The notes under the pieces are model-generated. The model saw only the letters and a program-made list of their open reading frames with translations. It was not told the origin of the DNA and made no database searches. From Ampullaceana balthica (lineage: Eukaryota; Mollusca; Gastropoda; Lymnaeidae), in assembly GCA_944989445.1 (NCBI GenBank), contig CALYLW010001396.1, positions 48,828 to 112,827 on the forward strand: a DNA stretch of 64,000 nucleotides, given 5' to 3'. Positions 1 through 32,970 of the stretch are shown in pieces. Position numbers and translations under genes: made by a program. The first letter of the stretch is position 1, and the number at the start of each line of letters is the position of its first letter.

Positions 1-35
1 TATTCATAAAAACAAGCCAGACTGTTCTTCCTCAC

Positions 36-20534
<20,499 letters not shown>

Positions 20535-20559
20535 GTCTGCTGTCACACTAGATTATGGA

Positions 20560-21630
20560 AACAGCTCGTGATCAGTGGTTGACAATTTTTTTTTAAAATT
20601 TGGTGATGTACAAAAAAATGTGTATCTCAAAAATAGTTTAAACATTTGTTAAATAAAATTCAGTTAGGTCAGAATTATTTAATTGTTCTTTTCTTGTTTT
20701 ATTTAATGTTTGTATTTCACTGAATGTTTCTAATGTCAGTAATTTGAAATGATTGGCTAATTAGCAGTTTTTGAACAATGGGAAGAAATTCGAATTTTCT
20801 TATTTCATAACTATTTATCTCCCTTTTTACTTTCGCTTTTGGTGCGAGGTAATGGTGACAGCCTATAAAAGTATTTGGATTGATGTCAAGGTCTGCACTC
20901 AGCCAATCAATTCAGTATCAATGTTATCTCTTTAAAGCCTCGCGCAATTTAAATTAGTTCTCAACCATTTGAGTTTTTAGCAGCACCACTGAATGGCCAC
21001 ATTTAGTTGTTCCAGTGATTATTTTAATCTGCGTTGTTTATCTACTGCTACCCCAGGTGTCTTGAGATTACAAGTGTACACACGGACTACCAGACTAGCA
21101 GACCAGCTTGTTTAATCTGTTAACGAACTGTGAGGATTAGGGGGTCAAGGCTGGGTCAGAGGTTAAGTTTAATTTGTGGTCCCAGTTTACGACCTACAAG
21201 GATAGCCATGTAAAGGGAGAGGGGGCGGGCTCGCCTCAAGGAGAGCCATGGAAAGCAGACAATTGTACGTCCATTTGTAAAGCTAAGTTGAATGAGATCC
21301 AGACAGACAATGACCAACTCAGGAACGACAACCGACAAGAAGGAAGAGAGAGGGGGGAGGGGGAGAGAGAGTGGCGGAGGGAGAGAGAGAGTGGCGGGGG
21401 GAAAGGGGAGGTGGGAGTAAACATGATGTTGTGGACTGGGGTTTTTGAGCTACAACGTAAGCGGCCAACTGCAGAGTTGGTTGAAGTATTGCTAACCCTC
21501 GTCATTAACACGGACTAGAGACGTGGGGCGTGTTCTCGGGTTGGGGGCGTGTTCTCTGCTGGGGGCGTGTTCACGGATTCTATGCGCGTTCTCAGGGAGA
21601 GACCCATATCTGGATGTCCCATTCCGTTTG
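20560..21630. other. Upstream flank of the CPS gene, no gene seen
   Basis: Contains AT-rich sequence to about 21000 and then a purine-rich GA stretch (about 21340-21415). The CPS promoter should lie here, but I cannot point to a TATA box, initiator or conserved element. Short open frames here lack protein similarity. Confidence 0.5.
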
Positions 21631-21865
21631 ATGAATAACTGATCACACCAATCACGGTCATGAATCACTGATTACACCAATCACGGTCATGAATCACTGA
21701 TCACACCAATCGCGGTCATGAATCACTGATCACACCAATCACGGTCATGAATCACTGATCACACCAATCACGGTCATGAATCACTGATCACACCAATCAC
21801 GATCATGAATCACTGATTACACCAATCACGGTCATGAATCACTGATCACACCAATCGCGGTCATG
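21631..21865. repeat. 29-bp minisatellite, about 8 units
   Basis: Unit ATGAATCACTGATCACACCA plus ATCACGGTC, about 1.1 kb upstream of the CPS start codon. Confidence 0.95.
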
Positions 21866-22101
21866 AAGACGATAAAGAATAACGTGACCTTGCGTGTTAG
21901 ACATGAGGCAATCGAACCCCGAACTACTCTTGTAAGTAACGAACCCCGAACAACTCTTGTAAGTCTGTCATTCTAAAACTAAAAGGTCAAGGTCATGGTC
22001 ATGGGGAAGTGTTGGTAAATAAATCGACTGCTCACCGCGACTTACACCACTCATAAAGAAATATTTTCATGTAATAACAATGTCCGTAGCTGGCATACAG
22101 T

Positions 22102-22736
22102 ACAGGTACACGACAAATTTCTAGGCCTACATGTACACGAGAAATTTCTAGGCCTAAAGGTACACGACAAATTTCTAGACCTACAGATAAACGACAAATT
22201 TCTAGACCTACAGGTACACGACAAATTTCTAGGCCTACAGCCTACAGATAAACGACAAATTTCTAGACCTACAGGAAAACGACAAATTTCTAGGCCTACA
22301 GATACACGACAAATTTCTAGGCCTACAGATACACGACAAATTTCTAGGCCTACAGGTAAACGACAAATTTCTAGGCCTACAGGTACACGACAAATTTCTA
22401 GGCCTACAGCCTACAGGTAAACGACAAATTTCTAGACCTACAGGAAAACGACAAATTTCTAGGCCTACAGATACACGACAAATTTCTAGGCCTACAGATA
22501 CACGACAAATTTCTAGGCCTACAGGTAAACGACAAATTTCTAGACCTACAGGTAAACGACAAATTTCTAGGCCTACAGATACACGACAAATTTCTAGGCC
22601 TACAGGTAAACGACAAATTTCTAGGCCTACAGATACACGACAAATTTCTAGACCTACAACTACAGGTACACGACAAATTTCTAGGCCTACAGGTGAACGA
22701 CAAATTTCTAGGCCTACAGGTACAAGACAAATTTCT
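22102..22736. repeat. ~27-bp minisatellite, about 23 units
   Basis: Unit ACGACAAATTTCTAGGCCTA plus CAGGTAC with substitutions and two short expansions. The length is close to a multiple of three, which keeps two minus-strand frames open (22235-22831 and 22404-22748). These are arrays, not genes. Confidence 0.95.
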
Positions 22737-22739
22737 GTG

Positions 22740-23262
22740 CAGCAACAAACCTGGTTAAAGACGTGTGTGATTTTATGGTAGATCACAAAAACATGCAACA
22801 GCCAACATGAGAAAATAATCCAACTGCTCAACTAGTTTTATTAGCTAACATACGCACACACCTCACATCTAGAGCGTCTTGTCAGCCCCATGAACACACG
22901 AAGAGAACAAATAGGATTCAAAACATCCCACACAAACACATGCTTTTTCCCCGGTTTAAACACCGACAATGCTATTGGTTGAATGAAGATATCCATGCCA
23001 CAGTAGCATGACCTGACCCCGAGAAATAGTGGGAGGGGGATTATTGGGGAGTGGGGAGGGCAGGCAATGATCTCTCGCTCACAACACCGCTGTACAACGC
23101 GACTTGGTGGTGGTGTGTTTGAGTTGCCCATTGATTTCGTCATCTACTTGAGTTGGGTTCATCTGTTCGTAGGAGGCCAACTGTGATACCTTTAGCAACT
23201 CAACAGTTACGCCCCTGAGCCACTGGCATTTCTATTCACTGAAGTCAAAGTTGTTTATAATA
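22740..23262. other. No gene or repeat recognised
   Basis: Unique-looking sequence between a minisatellite and a nested hAT. Short open frames are without recognisable motifs. Confidence 0.5.
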
Positions 23263-23516
23263 GCTCCAATCAGTGGCGTCGGGAGAGGGTTGGTCACCAG
23301 GGGCGGCACATTTCGATTTGCTTTGCATGTACTTTCAAAATTATTTCAATAACAACCAAACATTTCTTTGAATCATTGAATGATAGAAGTAGCGTATGTA
23401 CAACAATGTAGTGTCATGTGTATTTGTTATAATATGTATTTTTTCATTGATTTTTAACACAAGTGATTATTATATATGTGAATAACTATTTCATGTGAAG
23501 CGCCGTGAGCCCAGCT

Positions 23517-25755
23517 CAGGGGCGGATTAAGACTGCTCGGGGCCCCTGGCTGCAATTCAAACTGGGGCCTTGTCCAGGCAGCGTAATTTTAAATAAAATG
23601 ATCACTAGCAGTCTAATATAAGACTGTGTAACATGTAATGAGGGTGTAATAAGACAAAAAATTAAATAGAAGTCAATTAAATTAATATAAAGTTACACGA
23701 ATCCACACTTCATTAAAATATTTATTATTATTTATTTCAATCTTTAGAACCTTCGTTTGCGAACTTTTCTCACGGCGAGATTTTTAATCAAGTCAGTAAA
23801 ATTAAGTGAGCTTTCGATTTCCCTTTTAATGCTCATTAGAGAGAGTGCTGACTCAGTCTTTGTTGTCCTATGCAACTTCTAATTTCATTTTAAAAAATTT
23901 CAACTTTGAAAATGATCGCTCTCAGCTGCACTTTTATGTCATCAACGGGAGATACATGGGAAGTGCAATGTGTAAATTTGGAAAGGACTGTGTAAATTTT
24001 AGCTCATTCATAAACAGCAACATATTTAGCTCTGTGCATGTATTTTGACTTTCACGTTGTGCTACTTCCTTTTCCTGACCCTGGGGCTGGACAATAAACT
24101 TTTTGAAGAGTTCTGAAAATTATACTTATTCTGAAGGAAAGCAGTCTTCGAAATCACTTGAATATTCTTCCATTAACTTGGCTGCTGCCCCTCGGATGGC
24201 ATCATTGCTGAGCTCCGTAAGGTTTGTAAGAAAGCCACATTTCTTCTCATGGATGCCTTTATATGGATCTAACTGATGTTTTAGGGCTGGAGAAAGTTTG
24301 TCAATGAATACCAGAAATACCTCAACCTCGAATTTTTGTCTCGAAGAAAATACTGTTTCGGCTGATGTCTCTTCATCAAGATGGCACTTTCTCTTTCTTT
24401 AATCACATTGAAGATTTTTTACACTCTTTCTCCACGGACATATCATTTCCTTTTTCTTCATAGAATTAGGAATCAAATTCAGAACGCTGTTTTTAACAAA
24501 CTCAAGAAGATATTTCAACAAATGTATCTTGAAGGGATGCATTCATTTTCTGAAACCATTTGAAAATTGTGTCCCGAATTTCAAGTAAAATAGCGAGTTT
24601 CAGTTGTTCAAGTTCCTTCCGAAATGCTTCAAGTCGACTGTCGTCAGTTGCCAATTCTTCCAGTCCTGCAATATTCTCATGTTATTATTTATTAACAGAT
24701 CTTACAGCATCATGTCGGGCTGACCATCTTGTGTCAGACAAGGCTTTGTTAACATGTAACCTTTTCGATTGTTTTTGAAGTACCTGTCAACGATGAATAG
24801 ATGCAACAAGCCAGGTATAAAAATTTTGCAAAATGAAAAAATAAGTAAATAAAAAATTTAAAAAATCTGGTTGCAACAGGACAACCTTCTGCTGCACTTT
24901 TCCCAACCAAATTAAGGGAATGAGCTGTGGACGGCACATAATGAGCAACACTGCACTTCTCACGAAGGATAGTCTGGACTCAGTTTTTCTTCCAACTTAT
25001 ACTTGCAGTATTGTCATATGACTGTCCATGGCAATCATGAATTTGAATGTCAATTTCTTCCAAAATATTAAAAATAATTTGGGCAATTCCTGATCCAGTA
25101 TGTGACGTCATTGGTATTAACTTGATGAATCGCTCAACAGGAATGAATGGCATTTAGCTAATAACGGAACGCAACATGTAATTCAGGTTAATTAGGGACA
25201 CCGATATTTAATGTACATACAGAAATCACCTATGACCCTCTCGTAAGCCTACCCCCCCCCCAACATTTTCCCCTGGATTTTGTCCCCAAAAAGTCGGCTT
25301 TAGATCGAGTATATACGTTACTAGTATTTAATTACATATTTATTCAAATATCTACTTCTTGATTCTTACTGCAGTCTGTCTGTAGGTCGAAGCGTCGAAA
25401 CTCGTAAACAGTGTACTAACTTGGAAGTTGGTTAAAAATTCGATTATTGAATTATGCTCTACTATGTCAAAGTTTTTTGTCGTAAGTTTTCCAAACTAAA
25501 TAGAAGTCGATTGTTTTTCTAAAGCTAGGTTTCCCTAGATATTATTACAAATGATGACGATTTCTGGTATTTCACACTCTTCGACATTTTCTCTTGATAA
25601 GTAGATGAGATTTTATTGATTTATTTATATTTTCAAGGCTTCATGCAAGCATTTGCCCACCTATATTATAGAAAATAATAATTTTGGGGGCCCCTAAATC
25701 ATCGGGGGCCCCTAGCTTTAGCCCGTTCAGCCCCCCCCCCTTTAATCCGCCGTAG
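23517..25755 (-). mobile_element. hAT transposon (ZMYM1-like transposase family) with 8-bp target duplication
   Basis: Ends CAGGGGCGGATTAA and TTAATCCGCCGTAG form imperfect inverted repeats, flanked by the perfect duplication GCCCAGCT at 23509-23516 and 25756-25763. A GGGGCCCC palindrome sits just inside each end. Decayed transposase is read on the minus strand. The short copy at 49985-50578 has the same ends. Confidence 0.9.
23755..25150 (-). pseudogene. Decayed hAT transposase (DUF4371/ZMYM1-like)
   Basis: Minus-strand fragments in several frames match the family in order. GQSYDNTASISWKKN and YVPSTAHSLNLVGKSAAEG (24880-25030) are the catalytic-domain blocks, with the usual AHSLNLVG motif intact. 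A middle segment (24120-24370) follows, and the C-terminal dimerisation tail IKREIESSLNFTDLIKNLA is at about 23780-23840. Stops and frameshifts separate the blocks, so no functional protein is expected. In this family the transposase cuts and pastes elements bearing matching ends; here it can only be a relic. Confidence 0.8.
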
Positions 25756-25942
25756 GCCCAGCTGCTTGCTGGGGTACATCGCTAATACAAATCATCAAAT
25801 TATTTTTATTTATTTTTTATTTTATTATATTTGTTTTTATCATCCTTGGCCAGCTACGTTCTTTCTTTTTCGTGGAAGGTGTGGCTAAATGTTTGGTACC
25901 GCCCCAAACGATATTAGCCCTAGCTACGCCACTGGCTGTCAT

Positions 25943-26566
25943 GTTTGGTATGGGAAAAAAACGGAGAACAAGGCAGAGGCGTAGCGTTAAGTGCCCCGTA
26001 AGTAGGACGAGAGTTGTGTGTGTGTGTGTGTGGTGGGGGGTATTTTAGGAATATATTTTCGATTCCCTACGCCCTAAACAAATGTAACATTTACTTTTTC
26101 AGTGTCCGACCCTAAAATAGCTCTTTAATGGATTCGCCTCTCCCCAGTCCCACTATGTCACATACAGAGTCTCTCGCCTCTACCTTCTACATGTAGAAAC
26201 AGTTTGACGAGGTTAAACATGTCAACAATCAATACATTTTCTTACGTACTGCGCTTTCTGTAAATTGCATCATGCACTGATTTCTTTATTCGCCCTAGGA
26301 TGCCATGTCACAAATTCTCCCGCCCCCAGCCCCTCCCGAGCCACCACTCTTTTCAAACGATTCAATTGGAGGATATATTTATAAACCTTATTCATGTACT
26401 TAAAAGTGAACCAACACTGAAGGGAAAGACAACTAAACAAATAAAATAAAAACTTTGATTGCTACGTAATATAACAGAGAGGACCGAAACAATTGTCTCA
26501 TTTCTATAACACAATTATCTTTAAGGAGAGGCGAGACACGTTCTGCCGCCTTCATTGTTTTGCTCT
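25943..26566. other. No gene recognised
   Basis: Contains a short GT run near 26018-26033 and otherwise unassigned sequence. Confidence 0.45.
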
Positions 26567-26692
26567 TAGGGGAGGAGTCAAACATCTTGACACGCCCTTG
26601 TCGGCACCTAGGGGAGGAGTCAAACATCTTGACACGCCCTTGTCGGCACCTAGGGGAGGAGTCAAGCATCTTGACACACCCCTGTCGACACT
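26567..26692. repeat. 42-bp tandem repeat, 3 units
   Basis: Unit TAGGGGAGGAGTCAAACATC plus TTGACACGCCCTTGTCGGCA and CC. 42 is divisible by three, so several frames stay open through it. Confidence 0.93.
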
Positions 26693-26727
26693 CAACCTAT
26701 TTACGCCTCCAAGATTGTACCACTGCA

Positions 26728-27564
26728 GTATTGAGAACCTGGACACAGGAGCTCACATTGTGACTGTATTGAGTAGCTGGACACAGGAGCTCACATTGTG
26801 ACTGTATTGAGTAGCTGGACACAGGAGCTCACATTGTGACTGTATTAAGTACCTGGAAACAGGAGCTCACATTGTGACTGTATTGAGTAGCTGGACACAG
26901 GAGCTCACATTGAGACTGTATTGAGTACCTGGACACAGGAGTTCACATTGTGACTGTATTGAGTACCTGGACACAGGAGCTCACATTGTGACTGTATTGA
27001 GTAGCTGGACACAGGAGCTCACATTGTGACTGTATTGAGTACCTGGACACAGGAGCTCACATTGTGACTGTATTGAGTAGCTGGACACAGGAGCTCACAT
27101 TGAGACTGTATTGAGTACCTGGACACAGGAGCTCACATTGTGACTGTATTGAGTAGCTGGACACAGGAGCTCACATTGTGACTGTATTGAGTACCTGGAC
27201 ACAGGAGCTCACATTGTGACTGTATTGAGTAGCTGGACACAGGAGCTCACATTGAGACTGTATTGAGTACCTGGACACAGGAGCTCACATTGTGACTGTA
27301 TTGAGTACCTGGACACAGGAGCTCACATTGTGACTGTATTGAGTACCTGGACACAGGAGCTCACATTGTGACTGTATTGAGTAGCTGGACACAGGAGCTC
27401 ACATTGTGACTGTATTGAGTACCTGGACACAGGAGCTCACATTGTGACTGTATTGAGTACCTGGACACAGGAGCTCACATTGTGACTGTATTGAGTACCT
27501 GGACACAGGAGCTCACATTGTGACTGTATTGAGTACCTGGACACAGGAGCTCACATTGTGACTG
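26728..27564. repeat. 38-bp minisatellite, 22 units
   Basis: Unit GTATTGAGTACCTGGACACA plus GGAGCTCACATTGTGACT. Two variants, GAGTACC and GAGTAGC, alternate in a pattern suggesting duplicated blocks. Every unit carries a GAGCTC palindrome. Confidence 0.97.
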
Positions 27565-27714
27565 TACACTGTGCACTATGATATCAATATTAGATACAGA
27601 TTGAGGAAATATGTGTAAATCGGTGAGTGTGTTGTATTTCGATTCCCGTGGGGTGAGTGTGTTGTATTTCGAGTCACGTGGAGAGCGTGTGTTGTGGCAG
27701 ATGCCACGTTTTGT

Positions 27715-27870
27715 GACCAGGTTCATGTCTGAAGGACGCTAGTGATGGCGTGTTAATGAGTTTAGAGGACCAGGTTCATGTCTGAAGGACGCTAGTGATG
27801 GCGTGTTAATGAGTTTAGAGGACCAGGTTCATGTCTGAAGGACGCTAGTGATGGCGTGTTAATGAGTTCG
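27715..27870. repeat. 53-bp tandem repeat, about 3 units
   Basis: Starts GACCAGGTTCATGTCTGAAG and ends TTAATGAGTTTAGAG. The third unit diverges at its end. Confidence 0.95.
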
Positions 27871-28892
27871 AGCTGTTTTAGGACGTGATTATCCTGAATG
27901 TTTTCGATATCCGTCTGATGGCTTCCTACAGGCTGAAAAATTAGGTCCTGGGAGGGGGGGGATTGCTCTCCCTGTCATCACTGCCACAAGGAGTTGCCAC
28001 CCTTATCGCAAAGCGAAGAGTACTACTCACAACGAAGATGGCTCTCCCCCACCCCCAACCATGATAGTTTTACTAACATAGCCAGTTGTTGTTTTTTTTA
28101 GTTAAATGGAAATAAATAATTAGCCAACTTTCCTAGGATTATTTTTTTTATTTCAGTAGCTTTAATAATTTATTGTTCAATTATTTGCATATGCCAAAGA
28201 ACATTTAGCAGACACTTACACTAATTATTAATGTCTGTTGATGTGAATTCATGTGTATTGCAATGTATACCACTATATATACCAGTGATGGAAACCTATG
28301 ACACGCATGCGCATGGCAAATTCGGCCAGCAAAGCCATATCAACATAAAATATTACTTCTTTAATCAATAATCACAATAAAATTATACTATGTAATGTAA
28401 ATAAGTCTTGGTGTTTTAATATGTTCTTGAACGTTTCACATACTTCTTGTTGTCGAGCTTGATGAAGCTGAATAAAAGGTGTTTATTGAAGGAAAATTGA
28501 TGAATTATAATTACCAGAAATATTTTTTTTCAATTATCTTTCTAAAACAATCCATCGTACAACGGCCAGCTTTTAAATTTCATTGCGCCCGGGAAAACAT
28601 GTTAATCCGCTCTCCTGTGGGGATTTAATCAAAGAGGTCATATTTTCTGGGGGTAATTCACTTTTTCATAACTTTCCAAATAAGAACAAAATCAAACTAT
28701 GCATCGCCGAGATGGCACTTAGCAGGAATAATGTTGAAGATCGAGTCCTCCGAATTGCAAGTGATGCTGGTCAGCAGCTAACCACTAACGAAATGTGCTA
28801 GAATGAAAGCACATATATAAATAACCATAAAGGCTAGCAATAATTTACCTTTATGCTGTTGGTGACACAATGATAGAATAGCTGCTTATATT

Positions 28893-29509
28893 GGCATCTT
28901 ATCTTATCTTATCTTCTTATCTGTTTACAGACGCTCCTTCTATACAGAAGATTATTGCGTCCTACGCTTATCTATGGTTTGTGTTTAGTCCTGCATTTTT
29001 ATTAGAGATTTAAATGTTGATAAAGTGTTGGTTTTCCTGGATTCTTCAGGCAACCCATTCCACACCCGAATTCCGGACGGGAAGAAGGAAAACTTGTATG
29101 TGTTTGTTCTTGCATACGGAATAAGAAAGGTGTTTTTATCCTTATGTCTATCTGAGGGTTGTATTAAGTTATCTTTGTGTTGTATTTCTAAATTAGAATT
29201 AATTGCTTTATGTATGATTACTACTTTGCTCTTGGTTCTTCTATCCTCTAGTGTTTCAAGGTTTAATGATTTAACTAATGGTGTTATTCTTGTCAGTTTC
29301 GAATATTCTCCAGTAATGAATCTGGCAGCTCTTTTTTGAATTTGTTCTAGTTTATCAATGTTTTCTTTGGTGGATGGGTCCCATACAGAAGATGCATATT
29401 CTAGTACAGGTCTCACCAAAGTGAGGTAGCATTTTAGTTTTATATCTCTATTACATAGGAATAGATATTTACAATGGTAGTGATGGTGCGTCTTGCATGT
29501 TATGAACAT
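28893..29509 (-). pseudogene. 5'-truncated LINE (jockey/CR1-like): C-terminal end of reverse transcriptase plus 3' tail
   Basis: Minus-strand frame 29509-28985 contains IKLKCYLTLVRPVLEYASSV, the WDPSTKENIDKLEQIQKRAA segment, and SFFPSGIRVWNGLPEESRK near the end. This is the standard C-terminal region after the polymerase domain in jockey/CR1-type non-LTR elements. The polymerase core is absent, a typical 5' truncation. After the stop comes a short 3' UTR ending in an AAGAT-type pentamer microsatellite (28898-28920), the usual tail of such elements. It is inserted antisense in the hAT at 28283-31091. Confidence 0.85.
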
Positions 29510-30373
29510 CTGGTTTCATCCAGTTATCCAGTTCCATCGTTTCATTCACCAAGTGACAGCTGTTGGACGATGTTCTCAAAAATGTCACCAAAATGGTGAA
29601 TGACGTCATGGCTCGAGCTCTAAATTGTTTCAAACTCTTCTTTATGACATTCAAACACAGTTTAAAACTTTAGTTATGGACAATTGTGTCCGATGGCTGA
29701 GCAGATGACTGGTTTTAGAGAGAGATTTTTTAGCTCATTGCATGAAATGAGGCTAATTATCAATTAAAAGGTGCAGAATTATCCACATTATCCACAGCTC
29801 ACTTATATGGTCTGATGCTTAACAACGTTTGTTTGTTTGTTTGTTTGTTGTTGTTTTTAAATACATTTTTCCACAAACCTTCAATTTACAGAACAAACAA
29901 CTGCAACGCTTTAGGATAAATGGCAGCAAGGATTTTTGCGATATAAAAACATTTGAAAGAAAAATGCATGGCGTTGAAAGAGATTTTGCTGGTGGGCAGC
30001 TGGGATATTTTCTAAATCTAAAGATGCAGTTAGAAAATTCTACACAATTTGCTCAGAATCCTTCAAGTCATGAAGAAATCTACAAGGAGTATCCGAGCAT
30101 CGTAGCAGCTGCAGAATTTCTTATGAAAGATTTCTACAGTTCAGTCATGTGGAAACAACCATGTGTTTTCTTACTTCTCCAGATAAATCTAAGTTTGAAG
30201 AATTTAATATTTCTTGCTTACAATGGTTAAATCTTGAACATCTGGAAATGGAGCTATTTGAATTTCAAGAAAGTACTATGTGGGAAAGAACATTCTCTGG
30301 TCTGCATGTAACATTTGAGAATATGGTGTGTAAAGAGATCACACAGGACAGCACAATTGATAGTTATTGTGAC

Positions 30374-30549
30374 TGATGTTCCCTCTAAAGTTCGTTGTTG
30401 CGTGTGCAAAGTGGAAAAACTCGTGTCCAAAGTTGCACAGCATCCATTTTCCGTGGAATATTTTACCAAATTTGTTGCGCGGTAATTCTAAATTGCTGCG
30501 CGGCATCGGTTAGACATATGCGCGGCCGCGCAGCTTTAATGGAACATTG
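30374..30549. mobile_element. 176-bp hAT-type MITE
   Basis: Ends TGATGTTCCCTCTAAAG and CTTTAATGGAACATTG are imperfect inverted repeats. Flanking octamers ATTGTGAC (30366-30373) and ATTGTGAG (30550-30557) match 7 of 8. It interrupts the hAT transposase remnant. Confidence 0.75.
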
Positions 30550-31091
30550 ATTGTGAGCCGTCAAAACCCGTTTTGACCGTGGCCGTTTTGTCGGTGAACC
30601 GATAGTTATAAAAATGAAATCCTTAAAGTGTGGAATTCTCTGCCAAATAAATTTAAATCAATTAAAACATTTGGTGGTGCTATTCTTACTTTGTTTGGGT
30701 CATTTAATGGGCGTGAACCGCTGTTTTCTGCTTTAAATTATATTAAATTTATCACAAGAAACAGACTTAAAGATAAACTGAGTGCTGCATGTGTTGTGCC
30801 CAAATTAACAAAGTATGAGCAAAGATTTGACCAATTATCAGTATGTAAACAACAGCGAATTCCCAATAATGACGCAAAAACAATTTATTTCCCAGTAATT
30901 TATTTTAAAAAAATTGTATCGTTTTAAACTCTCTTCTTCTCTTTTCTGTTTAAATCTTTAGACAAATATGTGTTGTTTTGCTAAGCCAAACCTCCATTTC
31001 CGTTTTAATTGACGTGTAGGCACTTTGCTATAGATAAGTGGGATTTTGTTGAATTTTGGGCACGGGGCCCCAAAAAGGTTCGCCACCACTG

Positions 31092-31452
31092 GTCTAAACC
31101 AACGGTGGCCAAGCCGCGGCTCTTATGTGTTGACATTGCGGCTCGCAAACAATTTATCAAATTATAATTTTTCATTTAAAATATACCCTGTGGAATACGG
31201 TTAACACGAAAACGATTTAAAAGAATTATATGTCAAAGTTAAATAAAATACGGTCCCGCCAAACTACTATGAATTTTACTGCATCTTTGTTCTCTGAACA
31301 TCAAACAAAAATCACTTTAAATTAACACAAAAAGATGGTTCTTTGAATGAATCAAATGAACACAACCACGACCGCGCCGCCAAAGTTAAGAGAGGCTGGA
31401 AATATTTAGAATAACACCCCTGCGTTTATTATAACACAGGACGATAACTTGG
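31092..31452. other. Unassigned, possibly another hAT end
   Basis: Begins GGTGGCCAAGCCGCGGCTC, which resembles some hAT termini, but no partner end was found. Confidence 0.3.
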
Positions 31453-31460
31453 CTTGGAAA

Positions 31461-31664
31461 CAGTGGCGTCACTAGGGTTGTTGTCACCCAGTGCGGTAGT
31501 TCGTGGTGTCAAACCCTCACGACTTACCCCACAGACCACCTCCGAGCCTGCTAGTTAGTGCCAGATAGTGGGAACAAACAGGATTTTACATTTTGGTGCC
31601 ATCCCTTGTGATGGTCTTACCCGGTGCGGTCCGCACCACCCACACCACCCTAGTGACGCATCTG
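31461..31664. mobile_element. 204-bp hAT-type MITE with 8-bp target duplication
   Basis: Ends CAGTGGCGTCACTAGGG and CCCTAGTGACGCATCTG are inverted repeats. The target duplication CTTGGAAA is perfect at 31453-31460 and 31665-31672. Confidence 0.9.
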
Positions 31665-31800
31665 CTTGGAAATACACCGAGAACATTGAGTTACCTGCTG
31701 AGACGAGCCAATATTATTTATCTTAACCTCCTAGCTCCTCCCTCCACTCGGTACTCAAAATTTGGACGGGTACTCTGGCAGCATTTTTCAACAATATTGA

Positions 31801-32297
31801 CAGCCCTATATACGACATAGTTGGTGAGAAACATCAGCCCTAAATACGACATGGTTGGTGAGATACATTAGCCCTAAATACGACATGGTTGGTGAGATAC
31901 ATTAGCCCTATATACGACATAGTTGGTGAGATACATTAGCCCTATATACGACATAGTTGGTGAGATACATTAGCCCTAAATACGACATGGTTGGTGAGAT
32001 ACATCAGCCCTATATACGACATAGTTGGTGAGATACATCAGCCCTATATACGACATAGTTGGTGAGATACATCAGCCCTATATACGACATAGTTGGTGAG
32101 ATACATCAGCCCTAAATACGACATGGTTGGTGAGATACATCAGCCCTATACGACATAGTGGATACATTGCCCTATCACTGGTTGGTGAGATACATCAGCC
32201 CTATATACGACATGGTTGGTGAGATACATCAGCCCTATATACGACATAGTTGGTGAGATACATCAGCCCTAAATACGACATAGTTGGTGAGATACAT
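31801..32297. repeat. 34-bp minisatellite, ~14.6 units
   Basis: Unit TATACGACATAGTTGGTGAG plus ATACATCAGCCCTA, with one truncated stretch at about 32145-32180. Confidence 0.96.
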
Positions 32298-32510
32298 GTG
32301 AAACTAACTCAAGAGATAACAAAAACGTGAAGCGAGCTCTAGAGATAACAGTTAGTGAAACTTGGCTCTATAGACAAATATCGTCCTATCATGCAGATTG
32401 GGGACAAGGCCAGACCCATCTCAAATCATCGCCCGTCACTGGGCGGACAACAATAAAGGCGCGGAGTCACTCTATGCAAACTGGGTACAAGGGCTCGATA
32501 ATAAATACAA

Positions 32511-32773
32511 GCAATGGTACCAATGGTAGCAATGATAGGAATGATAGCAATGGTAGCAATGATAGGAATGGTAGCAATGATAGCAAAGGTAGCAATGGTA
32601 GCAATGGTAGCAATAATAGCAATGGTAGCAATGATAGGAATGATAGCAATGGTAGCAATGATAGGAATGATAGCAATGGTAGGAATGCTAGCAATGGTAG
32701 CAATGATAGCAATGGTAGCAATGATAGCAATGATAGCATTGGTAGCAATGACAGCAATGGTAGCAATGGTAGC
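32511..32773. repeat. 9-bp array, about 29 units
   Basis: AATGGTAGC and AATGATAGC/AGG nonamers. The multiple-of-three period opens all frames (Asn-Gly-Ser-Asn, Met-Val-Ala, and Leu-Pro runs on the minus strand). No start context or flanking coding signal supports a gene. Confidence 0.93.
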
Positions 32774-32970
32774 GAAAATACGGGAGTTTCTTTTAAATAG
32801 ATTGGAATTTAAGTCAAATGATCGGTGGGGAAAGTTAGCTATAAATGACCGTTGGTCACAATGTCTATAAATGACCGTTGGTCACAGGCTGAGCTGTATA
32901 TGTCTAATTCGTGGACAGGAGATAAGTGCCAGCACCAATCGAGTCGTGATAACAATATTACTAATGGTTA

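Larger units (their letters stand above)
23271..25934. mobile_element. Outer hAT-like element hosting a nested hAT
   Basis: Left end CAGTGGCGTCGG at 23271; right end ...TAGCTACGCCACTG at 25921-25934. These are the same termini as the hATs at 43287 and 56154. The 8-bp flanks GCTCCAAT and GCTGTCAT agree at only 5 of 8 positions, so the insertion is old or the pairing is wrong. The interior is interrupted by the element at 23517-25755. Confidence 0.55.
28583..30925 (+). pseudogene. Decayed hAT transposase (GTF2IRD2/SCAND3-like family)
   Basis: Three separated blocks read in family order on the plus strand. At 28583-28798, IKEVIFSGGNSLFHNFPNKN and MALSRNNVEDRVLRIASDAG resemble the N-terminal block of hAT-derived GTF2IRD2/FAM200-type proteins. 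At 29930-30310 (two frames), VERDFAGGQLGYFLNLK and WLNLEHLEMELFEFQ follow. At 30628-30925, VWNSLPNKF, TRNRLKDKLSAACV and the C-terminal hAT dimerisation region appear. The blocks are split by a LINE fragment, a 176-bp MITE and frameshifts. No functional product is expected. Confidence 0.7.
28283..31091 (+). mobile_element. hAT-like element, interrupted by a LINE fragment and a MITE
   Basis: Left end CAGTGATGGAAACCT at 28283; right end ...AGGTTCGCCACCACTG closing at 31091, giving imperfect inverted ends. The 8-bp flanks agree poorly, so the age is high or the boundary uncertain. Transposase remnants are on the plus strand; insertions are at 28893-29462 and 30374-30549. Confidence 0.6.

Noticed and set aside
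22235..22831. 198-codon Cys/Arg-rich minus-strand frame
   Set aside because: Created by the ~27-bp minisatellite; two frames are equally open.
32327..32870. Asn/Gly/Ser- and Met/Val/Ala-rich frames
   Set aside because: Nonamer array artefact, open in several frames at once.
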